Positions 51,588-61,076 of a DNA stretch of 64,000 bases are shown piece after piece. The stretch is taken from contig NZ_CP126101.1 of assembly GCF_030123245.1 (NCBI RefSeq), forward strand, positions 2,912,501 to 2,976,500. Reading direction: 5' to 3'. A model generated the notes under the pieces. The model saw nothing but the letters and a program-made list of their open reading frames with translations. It made no database searches and was not told the origin of the DNA. The first letter of the stretch is position 1. The number at the start of each line of letters is the position of its first letter. The position numbers and the translations under genes were made by a program. This DNA comes from Lysinibacillus pakistanensis (GTDB taxonomy: Bacteria > Bacillota > Bacilli > Bacillales_A > Planococcaceae).

Positions 51588-52202
51588 TTATAAGCATATT
51601 TTCTTCCTAATAATTATCTCCGCTACTAGAAGATTAATCATCCAGCATAACCAGACTGCTATGATATAGGAAATTTCGTAGGGCATATTAATTAAGTTAT
51701 ATGTAATGGCAACAATGATATAAATCAACATGTTCGAAAAGGAAAGGAAAAAACTTCGAATCATCCATTGACTATGTAACATTACTTTTTGTTTCTTGAT
51801 ATTCCAATAGCCAAGGCATGTTGTTGCAAGCCATAAACTATTTAAAATAAGGAATCCTATTGTACTGAGCCATCCACCAGTGGCAAAAAATGAAACATAG
51901 AGACCAGGAATGAAATTTAAGATAATGGACAATACATAGAATCGACCATTCCAACGGTGGAATGTCATCGATTTAATTCGAATTTTTTTCATAACCCCTA
52001 ATGGACCAGTAAGCAACGAAATAATAGCCAGCAAAATATGAAGTCGTATCATGAATATCCATAGTGATTCATCAGCAAGAAGTAAATCCTTTTTAGAAAT
52101 AAATTTTTCAAAAGTAGGATCAACCATAAAATTTTTTGAAAATGTATGAAGTACCCACATAATCGAGACAATTATTAGCAAAATTCCAATGTTTCTTTTC
52201 AT
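51588..52202 (-). CDS. DUF2306 membrane protein
   Basis: A 204-residue protein with about six membrane helices and the DUF2306 signature HRWNGRFYVLSII (about residues 86-98), preceded by RLHILLAIISLLTGPLG. Family function is unknown; histidines in the helices (RLH, FHRW, LHSQW) may bind a cofactor. A start ATG at 52202 follows a GGAATAGG stretch. It is about 165 bases upstream of the stalk-domain operon, and probably separate from it. Confidence 0.85.
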   Translation of the reverse strand: MKRNIGILLIIVSIMWVLHTFSKNFMVDPTFEKFISKKDLLLADESLWIFMIRLHILLAIISLLTGPLGVMKKIRIKSMTFHRWNGRFYVLSIILNFIPGLYVSFFATGGWLSTIGFLILNSLWLATTCLGYWNIKKQKVMLHSQWMIRSFFLSFSNMLIYIIVAITYNLINMPYEISYIIAVWLCWMINLLVAEIIIRKKICL

Positions 52203-52833
52203 TCAACCTATTCCTCCATTAGGAAAATAAACTGCTGCAAAAATAATGCTTTTGATTTTTTATGAATCATTTCTATCAAACTACCAATAAGGATAAGTAG
52301 TAAAATTGCTAGTATCCTCCACATTATTGAAGGTTAGGATGAATACGTAACAATCAAATTACCTCCATTTTAACATATAGCAACGAATATTATCTGGGTG
52401 GTTGAAGCTAGTTATTTTGAAAGAAATTTTTCTCCTTTAGTTTTAGAAGTTTTATCCATCCCTCCCGTTCGGTAATTATTGGTTTGGTGGCAGTTTGAAT
52501 AGTTGAATTTTTATATCGGGATGGTCTTAAACTATCTTCTCACAATTAAGTTTCTAATATAATACATAAGTCTTTTGATGCATTTAAAGGGATACATTTC
52601 AACCATTTTAATTTTGTGAATATTTTATCAATTTAAAGCTTTAAACCTCCAGCACTGTTCTTACTATTTTGAGATCATGGTTTATGGGTAATATTGTTAT
52701 TCAAAAAAACTTTGTCTAGTCCAACATTTTTTCGTTTGCATTAATTAATAGATATTGGGAAAAAACGTTGCTATAGACCCACACGGAGTATGACTGTTAT
52801 CATAATTTCATATTCATTAGGAGGTATTTCAAT
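52203..52833. other. intergenic region, no gene seen
   Basis: About 630 AT-rich bases between divergent genes. No ORF with a ribosome site, hairpin or clear remnant was recognised beyond the promoters that must lie here. GGAGGTATTTCAAT before 52834 is the ribosome site of the next gene. Confidence 0.4.
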
Positions 52834-53700
52834 GTGAATTCTTCAAAAATCGCATTTTTATCAGTTATTAGTAATTCTGCTATTGTTATTTTAAAAATTA
52901 TTGTAGGTTTATTCACAGGATCGGTAGCAATTTTATCAGAGGCAATCCATTCTTTTCTAGATTTGCTTGCTTCTTTAATTGCTTTTTTCTCTGTCAGAAT
53001 ATCCAATAAACCAGCTGATAAAGAACACCCATATGGACATGGTAAGGTTGAAAATATTTCTGGAACAATTGAAACCCTTTTAATTTTTGTTGCAGGAATT
53101 TGGATTATTTATGAATGTATTCATAAAATTATTACACCTACTCCAATAAAGCTTCCGCTATTAGGTATAATTGTCATGGTTTTAGGTGCTATAATTAATA
53201 TTTTTATATCTAGAATTGTGTATAGAACTGCTAAAAATACTAATTCAGTAGCAATGAAATCAAATGCACTTCATTTACTTACAGATGTCTATACTTCATT
53301 AGGCGTGGCCTTGAGTTTATTAATTGTTCATTTAACTGGTTGGTATATTTTAGACCCTATTATTGGTATTGTATTAGCTTGTTTTATTATGATAGAGGCT
53401 TTTAAAATGATAAAAGAAGCATTTCCTCCACTATTGGATGCAAGATTGTCAAATGAAGAAGAAGAGAAAATTATACAAATCATTGAATCATTTAAAGATG
53501 AATATATTGAGTACCATGATTTCAGAACAAGACGGTCGGGTGCTGAGGAATATATCGATTTTCATTTAGTAGTAGAATCGCAAAATAGCATTGAAACAGT
53601 TCATGATCTCTGCGATCGTATAGAAGAAAGGATTAAAAATATCTTTCAGAATGCCAATATCCTTATTCATTTAGAGCCAGAAAATGAGAAAGTAAACTAA
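52834..53700 (+). CDS. cation diffusion facilitator (CDF) transporter
   Basis: A 288-residue metal-proton antiporter with six helices and a C-terminal cytosolic domain. The metal site pairs are SEAIHSFLD in helix 2 and NALHLLTDVYTS in helix 5; EHPYGHGKVE marks the loop. It probably exports divalent metals such as Mn, Fe or Zn. The start is GTG 52834, because the ATG one base out of frame runs at once into TGA; GGAGG lies upstream. Metal specificity cannot be told. Confidence 0.92.
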   Translation: MNSSKIAFLSVISNSAIVILKIIVGLFTGSVAILSEAIHSFLDLLASLIAFFSVRISNKPADKEHPYGHGKVENISGTIETLLIFVAGIWIIYECIHKIITPTPIKLPLLGIIVMVLGAIINIFISRIVYRTAKNTNSVAMKSNALHLLTDVYTSLGVALSLLIVHLTGWYILDPIIGIVLACFIMIEAFKMIKEAFPPLLDARLSNEEEEKIIQIIESFKDEYIEYHDFRTRRSGAEEYIDFHLVVESQNSIETVHDLCDRIEERIKNIFQNANILIHLEPENEKVN

Positions 53701-53833
53701 ATGACCAAAAACTGACCTGAGGAACGTTGGTTTCATTGTTTAGTTACTTCTTTGACTGGTAAAAAATTTAGCGCATGCATTTAGTACCCCCTTTACAAAT
53801 TACTGTGATTTCCACTTACATCTATCCATACAT

Positions 53834-53874
53834 ACAATGGGTCTGAGGTTATCTCTCGCCCATTGTCTTTTTTA
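53834..53874 (+). terminator. intrinsic terminator
   Basis: ACAATGGG (53834-53841) pairs with CCCATTGT (53859-53866), then CTTTTTT. About 135 bases after the CDF gene. Confidence 0.75.
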
Positions 53875-54022
53875 ATGTATTGCATTCCCATAATAAAAAG
53901 CCACCCCCAATATTCCCTTGAACACGACCCACTCAGCAAAAAACAATCCTTTTTTTATTGGATGAATACCTCTGTAATTTCTACAACTCAACATATTATA
54001 GATTTAAAAGGAGGGATACTTT

Positions 54023-54163
54023 ATGGGATACTATGGTAATGTAGGAGGCATAAATAACAATTGCTATTATGGCGGCAACAGCGGTTATAACGGCTCATCA
54101 TTCGTCCTAATCGTTGTTTTATTTATTCTTCTGATTATTGTCGGCGCATCTTTCATGTATTAA
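54023..54163 (+). CDS. YjcZ-family sporulation protein (46 residues)
   Basis: Small protein with a Gly/Tyr/Asn-rich start (MGYYGNVGGINNNCYYGGNS) and a hydrophobic end, SFVLIVVLFILLIIVGASFMY, the YjcZ signature, in which the membrane span contains the LIVVLFILLIIVG core. YjcZ-type proteins are associated with spores. AAGGAGGG precedes the ATG. A second copy follows at 54405..54515. Confidence 0.9.
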   Translation: MGYYGNVGGINNNCYYGGNSGYNGSSFVLIVVLFILLIIVGASFMY

Positions 54164-54258
54164 TTTAAAAAGCCTTTCATGTATTTTATCTAAAAAGTCT
54201 CCGTTGCTTTAGAATTAAATAGTGAGTAAAAGTCATCTAGCTTTACTCTACCTCATGA

Positions 54259-54289
54259 CAAGGTCACTTTTACAAGAGTGGCCTTTTTT
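54259..54289 (+). terminator. intrinsic terminator
   Basis: AAGGTCACT (54260-54268) pairs with AGTGGCCTT (54277-54285) with one G-U pair, then TTTT. It separates the two YjcZ genes. Confidence 0.8.
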
Positions 54290-54404
54290 CATTAGAGCTC
54301 TTGACTAAGCTATTAATTTAAATAAATTAATTTAGTAGATAATTATCGCAGTTCATGTTAACAACCGTTCATATTATAGAAATATAGAAAGGGGGGAAGT
54401 TATT

Positions 54405-54515
54405 ATGTCTCAAGGATATGGCAATGGTTATGGTTCTGGTGCAGGATTTGCACTAATTGTTGTTCTTTTCATTCTTCTAATTATTGTTGGTACTAGTTTT
54501 GTAAGAGCTTATTAA
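54405..54515 (+). CDS. YjcZ-family sporulation protein (36 residues)
   Basis: Starts MSQGYGNGYGSGAGF and continues with the same hydrophobic core ALIVVLFILLIIVGTSF as the gene at 54023..54163, ending VRAY. GGGGGG precedes the ATG. The two differ mainly in the Gly-rich N-terminus, a typical tandem paralogue pair. Confidence 0.9.
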   Translation: MSQGYGNGYGSGAGFALIVVLFILLIIVGTSFVRAY

Positions 54516-54579
54516 TAATAGCCAATAGCGTCTTAGAATGAATAGAATTAAAGAAATTAACCTTTCCTTTCTAATGTTT

Positions 54580-54618
54580 ACAAAGGGTCCCTAGCCTCCG
54601 TGTGACCCTTTGTGTTAT
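54580..54618 (+). terminator. intrinsic terminator
   Basis: ACAAAGGGTC (54580-54589) pairs perfectly with GACCCTTTGT (54604-54613); the tail GTTATTT is modest. Confidence 0.75.
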
Positions 54619-54775
54619 TTATCAGGTCTATGATGATTAAAGCCTTCTTTAATAGGATCCCTACTTTAGCTTTATAGCTGGTGAACCTTGCTTCCCAGTA
54701 TCCTTGTAATCAATTTCCTATACTTTTTCTCTTATAGAAAGTTTCATTAATATTAATAATTATCTTTAAGTTAGA

Positions 54776-55477
54776 TCATGGTAATTTAGCATATTCACGA
54801 GTTTGAATGGGCCACCATAGTAAATGGAAAAGCATATGGACTATTATAGCTGCTAATAAACTTCCATAAACAAAAGCTACTCCTGCAAAAATACCAACCC
54901 AAATATTCCCGATAATAGCATACACATACATGGATTTTTTGGGCTTGCTAGCAACAAGTTTTATAGATGGTAAATGGATGAGTGCAAATAAAATACTTGA
55001 AATAGCAATAGCTAACCATTCGCTAGTGACATTGTTTACATTCACTAATTGACACAACCAAAGAAACAAGCTAAGTAAACTCCATCGAAATATGACTTCC
55101 TCTATAATTCCCCCATAAAATAAACGACTTAATATACCTGCATTGACATAATAAGTTTCAATTTTATAATATTCTTCTCTGGTTAAATTTGGCACAAAGT
55201 ACATATTGTAGAATAGTAAGTGACCAATAGAACAAATAATTCCTAAACCGAAACCATATTTAATAATCTTCATAGCTTCGATTTGCTGTACTACCTCAAT
55301 CTTAGGCACAATAAAAGCACCTATCATTGAAAAAATAATGGCTGTTAGAACATGGATTATTAATCGTTGCCGATCAGTTATATCATCTTCTTTAAGATAA
55401 ATTTTTTCTGATTGATACATAAAATAAATACCAGGTATGCAGATAATAAATACAATAATCATGTACACCCAATTCAT
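54776..55477 (-). CDS. CPBP family intramembrane metalloprotease
   Basis: A 233-residue membrane protein with the three CPBP (Abi/CAAX) motifs: EEVIFRW (two Glu and Arg), FALIHLPS and HMLFHLLWW, which supply the catalytic Glu and His residues in the membrane. Family members process prenylated or signalling peptides or give immunity to bacteriocins. It follows a MarR gene with five bases between, so the two form an operon. The substrate is unknown. Confidence 0.9.
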   Translation of the reverse strand: MNWVYMIIVFIICIPGIYFMYQSEKIYLKEDDITDRQRLIIHVLTAIIFSMIGAFIVPKIEVVQQIEAMKIIKYGFGLGIICSIGHLLFYNMYFVPNLTREEYYKIETYYVNAGILSRLFYGGIIEEVIFRWSLLSLFLWLCQLVNVNNVTSEWLAIAISSILFALIHLPSIKLVASKPKKSMYVYAIIGNIWVGIFAGVAFVYGSLLAAIIVHMLFHLLWWPIQTREYAKLP

Positions 55478-55482
55478 AAAAG

Positions 55483-55932
55483 CTACTCCCCCTTAACTTT
55501 GTTTTGTTCTTCTACTATCACCTCATAAATCTTGTTCACTACATACTCAAATTGATCGATTACTTCATCATCTAACTTAGAATAGTATTTTGACACTACC
55601 TGTTTATCCACTTCTTCATATAGTTTATAAAGCTCTTCACCTTTAGAGCCAAGTGTTACATCAATTTTACGTCTGGATTCAGGATTAATTGTTCGCTCAA
55701 TGAAATGCCCGTCCTCTAATTTAGATAATAATTGACTAATTGCACTAGCTGACATATTCATCTTTTCAGCCAATTCATTCACTGTTAAAATTCCATGAAC
55801 ATGAATATGCTCCATAATCAACGCTTGCTTTGGCGTTAACTTATATTCAAGTACTTCTTCATAATGATTCAGTAAGGCATAGTTTATCTGATCTAATGTT
55901 TGAAAAATATTCTTCATTCTTTCTACTAACAT
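55483..55932 (-). CDS. MarR family transcriptional regulator
   Basis: A 149-residue winged-helix regulator; the reading helix and wing are in LTVNELAEKMNMSASAISQLLSKLEDGHFIERTINPESRRKIDVTL. GGAGGGTATTT precedes ATG 55932. It probably controls its own operon with the CPBP protease. The AT-rich upstream stretch with TTTAGTTAATTAAAAT-type sequence could include an operator, but no clean palindrome was fixed. Confidence 0.92.
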   Translation of the reverse strand: MLVERMKNIFQTLDQINYALLNHYEEVLEYKLTPKQALIMEHIHVHGILTVNELAEKMNMSASAISQLLSKLEDGHFIERTINPESRRKIDVTLGSKGEELYKLYEEVDKQVVSKYYSKLDDEVIDQFEYVVNKIYEVIVEEQNKVKGE

Positions 55933-56574
55933 AAATACCCTCCGTCATTTTAATTAACTAAACATTTTATGTTTATAAATTATTTAACTATTTAAAATTT
56001 TAATTATACCTCTTCTATTCTGTCAACTATATTAAGTAACAGAAAGGGATCACCACGGCTTAATGGCAAAAAAAGATTCTTTTGATTACACTTTTGATGT
56101 AATAAGCGTAAACCAAAGAATCCTTTTTATAAAACACGCAGTATGTAGTTGTTAAAATTTGCAAATTTATATTAGAATGATAAAAATTGATTCTTCATTC
56201 GGCCAAATAAAATAGTAAGTCAGTAGCTAAAAAGAGTAATTTGTATTTCTTCTTGTTCATGACAAATTCGAGCTTCTTGAGATTGCATTCTTAATATTAC
56301 CATAAATGCTTGCATCATTTTCTCTAGGATTTCCATATAAAAATGTCTGCCTTAACGAAAAGCAGACATTTTATCTAAATTTTAATATTACTGGTAATGA
56401 TTTTATTTCGCTTCGAGGTAACCTTTATGCAGTGAAGCAATCGTTGATTCAAACTTGTCTCAATCAAATGACGGTAAGAATAAAGGATTTTCGTTCATAG
56501 GAAAAGAGGATAATTATTGTTTGCACCCTTGGTATCTCTATCACATCGAACCATCCTAAGTAAGGCTATAAAAC
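55933..56574. other. intergenic region with two terminators, no clear gene
   Basis: About 640 bases. It holds a degenerate hairpin (about 56073..56128, GATTCTTT with AAAGAATC) followed by TTTTT, and a clean terminator at 56340..56372. Two short protein-like open stretches on the minus strand (near 56230-56320 and 56405-56490) have no ribosome site and may be gene debris. Confidence 0.4.
56340..56372. terminator. terminator hairpin
   Basis: Perfect 11-bp stem AAAATGTCTGC (56340-56350) with GCAGACATTTT (56362-56372). On the plus strand it ends in TTTTATC. Confidence 0.8.
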
Positions 56575-57470
56575 TTAAAACTTTTCAATTGAAATATCTG
56601 AATTAATTGTTATTGCCACTAGAATTCCTGTTGCCTCCGAAAGGACGATTTCCGTTGGCGCAGGCTGTGCAGCGTCGCCGGCTGCATACACATTTTTTTC
56701 TGATGTTCTTCCGAAATGATCAACAACGATTAACCCTTGTTCATCTAAATCACAAGAAAATCCTTGACCAATGGTATTTGTTGCATAAGAGGATGGAGTA
56801 ATAAAGCCTGCTTCCCGCTCTATTTCTAACCCATTTTGAAAGACGACACTATTCAGTACCCCATTATGCCCTTTCATTTCTTTAATCTTATCAGTAATCA
56901 CATTTATTCCTTTATTTTCTAATTCTCTCTTTTCATTTTCTTTTATTTCATAACCGTTTGTTGCTACGACTAAATCATTTGAAAAATTAAAAATTATTTT
57001 AGCAGTTCGGGCAACATCACCAGCCTCATTTATATAAATTATTTTTTTATCCTTTAATTCCCAGCCATAGCCATATGTGAAGTGAAAATACTCTTATTAT
57101 AATATTGCTTAATATTTGGGATATCTGTCTGTACTTCAGTACCATCTGTCAAAAGGAGTTTCTCAGCAAGAAAGCTCTGGCCATCTTCTGTATAAATTTT
57201 AAAAAGCTTATTGTCAGATTGTTTAATAGCCCTAACATTTTTACTGACGATTGAATGAATAGTTGGATATTGATTTAATTTTTCTTTTGCTGCTTGCATG
57301 AATTCAATGGCCTCATTTCCATTTCTTGAAATACTCTCTTGAAGCTCGAATGCAAGGTGTTCATTCTTTGTATCGAACAATGCGACTGATCGATTCACTC
57401 TACCTAACAATAATACTGCATTTAATCCTGCTGGTCCTCCACCAATAATTGCACATTCAAAAATTCCCAT
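56575..57470 (-). pseudogene. frameshifted thioredoxin-reductase-like flavoprotein
   Basis: The N-terminal part (57054..57470, FECAIIGGGPAGLNAVLLLG) and C-terminal part (to 56575, HFGRTSEKNVYAAGDAAQPA) match the intact paralogue at 57942..58841. Between them the frame shifts near 57060: the first frame runs into a stop after AMAGN, while the second resumes at GYGWELKDKKIIYI. The CPTC redox pair of the paralogue is absent at the joint. It is either a disrupted gene or a sequencing error in a Cys-less relative. Confidence 0.8.
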
Positions 57471-57497
57471 CTTTTTTCCTCCTGTTTTTACGACGAA

Positions 57498-57812
57498 TCA
57501 AACTCCAATAATTTGCTTTAGGTTTTCTAAAGGAATATATCCAACAATTGGTTCATGTAATTTATTATGAATAATCAAACGTGAATGAGGGATCCCAAGA
57601 ACCTGATATTCCGCTGCAATCTCCGGACTTTTGTCAACATTCACCCTTAAAATTTTCACCTTATCATCGTACTCTTCATCAAGTTGATTTAAAACCATTC
57701 CAAACATTTTACAAGGACTACACCACTCAGCCCAAAAATTTATAATCACAATTTTTTTAGTTTTTAGGTGTTCTCCTAATTCTTGCTTTGTTGTTATATG
57801 AGCAATTGCCAT
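57498..57812 (-). CDS. thioredoxin family protein with WCSPC site
   Basis: A 104-residue thioredoxin-fold protein. The active site is Trp30-Cys-Ser-Pro-Cys34 in NFWAEWCSPCKMF, with Ser where classical thioredoxins have Gly. The cis-Pro is in LGIPHSRLI. GGAGGAAAAATT precedes the ATG. It lies between two thioredoxin-reductase-like flavoprotein genes on one strand, so it is probably their redox partner. Confidence 0.92.
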   Translation of the reverse strand: MAIAHITTKQELGEHLKTKKIVIINFWAEWCSPCKMFGMVLNQLDEEYDDKVKILRVNVDKSPEIAAEYQVLGIPHSRLIIHNKLHEPIVGYIPLENLKQIIGV

Positions 57813-57941
57813 AATTTTTCCTCCTTCATGGAAATAAAAAATGTAAAGATATAATATGCTTTAAGTGTTATACTTGAACCTACAATCCCCCCTTTCAACA
57901 AACTTCAAAGATCTTTAATATCCATAATTAAAATAAAATTT

Positions 57942-58841
57942 TTACATTGTACTATCGAAAACAACTGCCATCGCGGTTTTATAACCTTCAGCAGCTGCAA
58001 CTATTAATGAAGACTGACCTAATTTTGCTGTCTCCCCCGCTGCATAAACATTTTCTTCAGTTGTTCGTCCTGCCTCATCTATCACTATGCTACCATTTTC
58101 ATTTAATTGACAACCAAGCTGCTCTGCAAATTGATTTGGTCGCACAAAATTAGATACGATAAATCCTCCCACTCTTTCGATTTCAAGTCCTGAACTAAAC
58201 ACTACTTTGTTTAAATAACCATCCTCACCATTTAAGTTTTGAATAGGTTCGGTAATAACAGATATATCTTTTCTTTGTAGTTCATCTAATGTCGAAGCAG
58301 AAACTTCATGACCATTTGTAGCTATTACTAAATCTTTTGACCAGTTATATAATAACTTTCCTTTAAAAAGGGTTTGTTCTTCATCCTCTGAAATGATAAT
58401 TAGAGGTTTATCCCTTAGCTCCCATCCATCACAAGTTGGGCAGCTGAATAGACTTTTCCCATAATAATTTTTAATATCAGGAATCGCTGGAAATCTCTCT
58501 TGAACACCTGTGGCCAATATTATTCTCTCAGCAACATACTCTACTTCTTCTAACGTCTCAATTTTAAACAATCCGTTTGATTGCTTTGTTATATTCATCA
58601 CTGTGTTTTGATAAAAATGAACTGAAGGGTATTTTTTTACATCTTTTAAAGCTATTTCTTTAAAGTCTGCTGGTTTAATGCCATCACGTGTTAGAAACCC
58701 ATGTGATTCCTGCGTCACACGATTCCGATTTGTTCCATTATCAAATAAGGCGACATTTTTGCGGGACCTCCCTAAAATCAAACTTGCATTTAAACCGGCG
58801 CCACCTGCACCTATAACTGCACAATCAAATGTTTTCATCAT
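57942..58841 (-). CDS. thioredoxin-reductase-like FAD/NAD(P) oxidoreductase
   Basis: About 299 residues. An FAD-binding GxGGAG motif (CAVIGAGGAGLNASLILG) opens the protein; SCPTCDGWELRDK, at about residues 136-148, carries the CxxC pair; the C-terminal EENVYAAGETA closes the FAD site. The NADPH-binding GxGxxA motif is not obvious after the CxxC, where ISEDEEQTLF stands, so the electron donor is uncertain. ATG 58841 has GGAGGAGATTT upstream. It leads an Rrf2-linked thioredoxin cluster. Confidence 0.88.
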   Translation of the reverse strand: MMKTFDCAVIGAGGAGLNASLILGRSRKNVALFDNGTNRNRVTQESHGFLTRDGIKPADFKEIALKDVKKYPSVHFYQNTVMNITKQSNGLFKIETLEEVEYVAERIILATGVQERFPAIPDIKNYYGKSLFSCPTCDGWELRDKPLIIISEDEEQTLFKGKLLYNWSKDLVIATNGHEVSASTLDELQRKDISVITEPIQNLNGEDGYLNKVVFSSGLEIERVGGFIVSNFVRPNQFAEQLGCQLNENGSIVIDEAGRTTEENVYAAGETAKLGQSSLIVAAAEGYKTAMAVVFDSTM

Positions 58842-59064
58842 GTAAATCTCCTCCATAAGTTGTTTAGAATACATGTTTGGTTAATAAACATGCACTAGCT
58901 CCAAATTAAAGTTTAAAAACAGAATGATTCTATGCTAAAACCACTTGAAAATTTATAGAAAATCCGCAGCCAAAAAGAAGCCAAGATAAAAACATTCAAA
59001 GATTTAAAAGACTCCTTATATCTATGATTTTTCAAAAAAATAATGGTGGACTATACATCCACGA

Positions 59065-59451
59065 CTATTTTTTCACAAAATCCGATATTTTTCTATTTCT
59101 TAACTCATTCTCAAGTTTTTCTTCTGCAGATAGCATTACTTCTTTTATTACACATTTAGGATCATTATATAAACAACAATCAAACAACGAAGATTTGCCT
59201 TCAATCGCATGAATTATATCTAAAAATGAGATATCTTCCCAATTGCGACTAAGTGTATATCCACCATTAGCACCTGATACGGAGTTAATCATGCCCTCTT
59301 TGACTAACTTGGTAAGGATTTTAGATAAATATGTGGGAGAAACATTTTGCATCTCAGCTAATTGTTGAACACCCATTGGTTTATTTGGTATTTCCTTTGC
59401 AAGAAAAAGCATTGTGTGTAGTGCATAATTTGTAGCTTTAGAATATTTCAT
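59065..59451 (-). CDS. Rrf2 family transcriptional regulator
   Basis: A 128-residue winged-helix regulator. MKYSKATNYALHTMLFLAKE and VQQLAEMQNVSPTYLSKILTKLVKEGMI form the DNA-binding part; the C-terminal half carries Cys residues as CC....DPKC (about 92-100), which in this family bind an Fe-S cluster or sense redox state. It lies upstream of the flavoprotein-thioredoxin genes on the same strand, and probably controls them in response to oxidative or thiol stress. Confidence 0.9.
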   Translation of the reverse strand: MKYSKATNYALHTMLFLAKEIPNKPMGVQQLAEMQNVSPTYLSKILTKLVKEGMINSVSGANGGYTLSRNWEDISFLDIIHAIEGKSSLFDCCLYNDPKCVIKEVMLSAEEKLENELRNRKISDFVKK

Positions 59452-59786
59452 AACTGTTATTCACCTCAATTAGAGACTTTATACATCCATAATAGCATTG
59501 AATATTTGCAATTTCAATTTTTATGCTCTCTCTGTTTATATCCGTGGTTAAATTACACCTAACCACAATTGAAAAAACACCTGCAAGATTTACTCTATAT
59601 CTACCAATATAGAAGCATTCTCTTGAAGGTGTTTTAATTTTTCTCATTGGACCTCTAGGTTGAAGCCAATCACCAGACATAATAATTGAAAGCAACAATC
59701 CGTCCCAAAATAGCTTTCCTGAAATTGAGTTCTCGCGTTAGGTTTTGGCCAGGTACTTTGTTTAAATCAACCACAATTCTCCAATC

Positions 59787-60530
59787 CTACTTGGATTCTC
59801 TGATAGTGCAATCAGGGGAAATTACATCCCACTTTCCAAACAGTGTTAAACCTGCAGCTTTAGCTAAGAATCTAGAAGCCTCGTTATCGAGCTGGCATCT
59901 GTACTGTGGTTCGTATCCCTGCTCATAGGCATATTTGCAGATTGAACGCACCACTTTACGAGCATGACCTTTTCCTCTATAAGCTGATAGGGTCAATACG
60001 CCGAGATCCGCTATTTGTACATCTTCTCCCCAGGGATACATGCTAGCAGCACAAACCAAGCGATTTTGTTCAAAAGAGCCAAATACTGCCCAATGATCCA
60101 ACTCTACATAAGCGTCATCCAAATCTTGTTCAGAGGCAGAGGATTCAAACGCTGAGAAAATTGCATCATCCTGTTCGGTTAATTGGCGCAATGTCCCTTC
60201 CTGATTTTCTTGCAGCAAGGCGTTCTTTTCTGCTTCCGAAAAATAAAAAAGATAATCTGCGCCATGCAGTGTGACTCCCCCTTCATTCAATTTTTGGTGG
60301 AAGTTTAGCTCTGACAGCTCTTGTCCTCTAAAAAGATCTAACTTCTCAGCCATTTCAGATGTCAAGACTGCCATAACCCGGCCGTCAGCAGTTTCCAGTA
60401 CCATGACCCGACTGTCTTCGCTCAGGTCATGGTTGATGGTGACAGTAAAAGTTTTATCGTTGTAGATAATGTCTCCATTTAAAAATTGTGACTCCCAAAA
60501 GTCAGTTATCGTTTGTGAAAATAAAGGCAT
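59787..60530 (-). CDS. GNAT family N-acetyltransferase
   Basis: A 247-residue protein with an extra N-terminal domain and a C-terminal FR47-like GNAT domain: VLTLSAYRGKGHARKVVRSICKYAYEQGYEPQYRC, with SRFLAKAAGLTLFGKWDV as the last block. GGGGGTAATAAGT precedes ATG 60530. It is a single gene with slightly higher GC than its neighbours, which might hint at transfer. Substrate unknown. Confidence 0.88.
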   Translation of the reverse strand: MPLFSQTITDFWESQFLNGDIIYNDKTFTVTINHDLSEDSRVMVLETADGRVMAVLTSEMAEKLDLFRGQELSELNFHQKLNEGGVTLHGADYLFYFSEAEKNALLQENQEGTLRQLTEQDDAIFSAFESSASEQDLDDAYVELDHWAVFGSFEQNRLVCAASMYPWGEDVQIADLGVLTLSAYRGKGHARKVVRSICKYAYEQGYEPQYRCQLDNEASRFLAKAAGLTLFGKWDVISPDCTIRESK

Positions 60531-60891
60531 ACTTATTACCCCCTATAGTTGGAATTCAATTTATTTTCTCTATTAGTAACATCTGCATCTAATTGTATTC
60601 ACCCCCATTTCTTTAAATTTTATCGGCCAAGCATTTTTCGGAAATTTTTGCTTAAAAAATACTTAGAATGAATTAGTAGTATTATAAAACTTTACATAGT
60701 GTGAATCTCAAGTTTTTTATTACGGGAAAAACAGAATATAAAAATTTCTAATAGGGTGTTCAACCACCTTTGTAAAATACCAAATGATATTATTAGCACA
60801 TCTAGAACTATAGTGTATTCCAACCTTTTTAACCAATTATTTATTTAAGTTTAATAAAAATAGAAAAATCTCACTACTGATTTTTAATCAA

Positions 60892-60998
60892 CTATAGCTC
60901 AGTTTTATTTACCCAATTCTCAGTAATCTCAGAGAATTTTTTTACTGCAGGTGAAATTGGCTTTCTAATCGCTAATCCAATCGTTTTGGAACAACGAT
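60892..60998 (-). pseudogene. C-terminal remnant of a LysR-type regulator
   Basis: Minus-strand reading SKTIGLAIRKPISPAVKKFS, then EITENWVNKTEL and a stop, matches the end of LysR effector domains. Nothing upstream in frame supports the rest of the gene. It lies just downstream of the intact LysR gene at 61077..61973, so a tandem regulator has been lost. Confidence 0.6.
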
Positions 60999-61076
60999 GA
61001 TTGATAAAGGTCTATTCAGAGTTTTCAATAACCCCTGAATTCGACCTTTTACTCTTCCCCTCAAAATGAACTATTT

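Noticed and set aside
59452..59786. Minus-strand ORF of 86 codons and a plus-strand ORF, possible transposase relic
   Set aside because: Neither has a ribosome site and neither shows a motif I recognise; the region is best left as intergenic.
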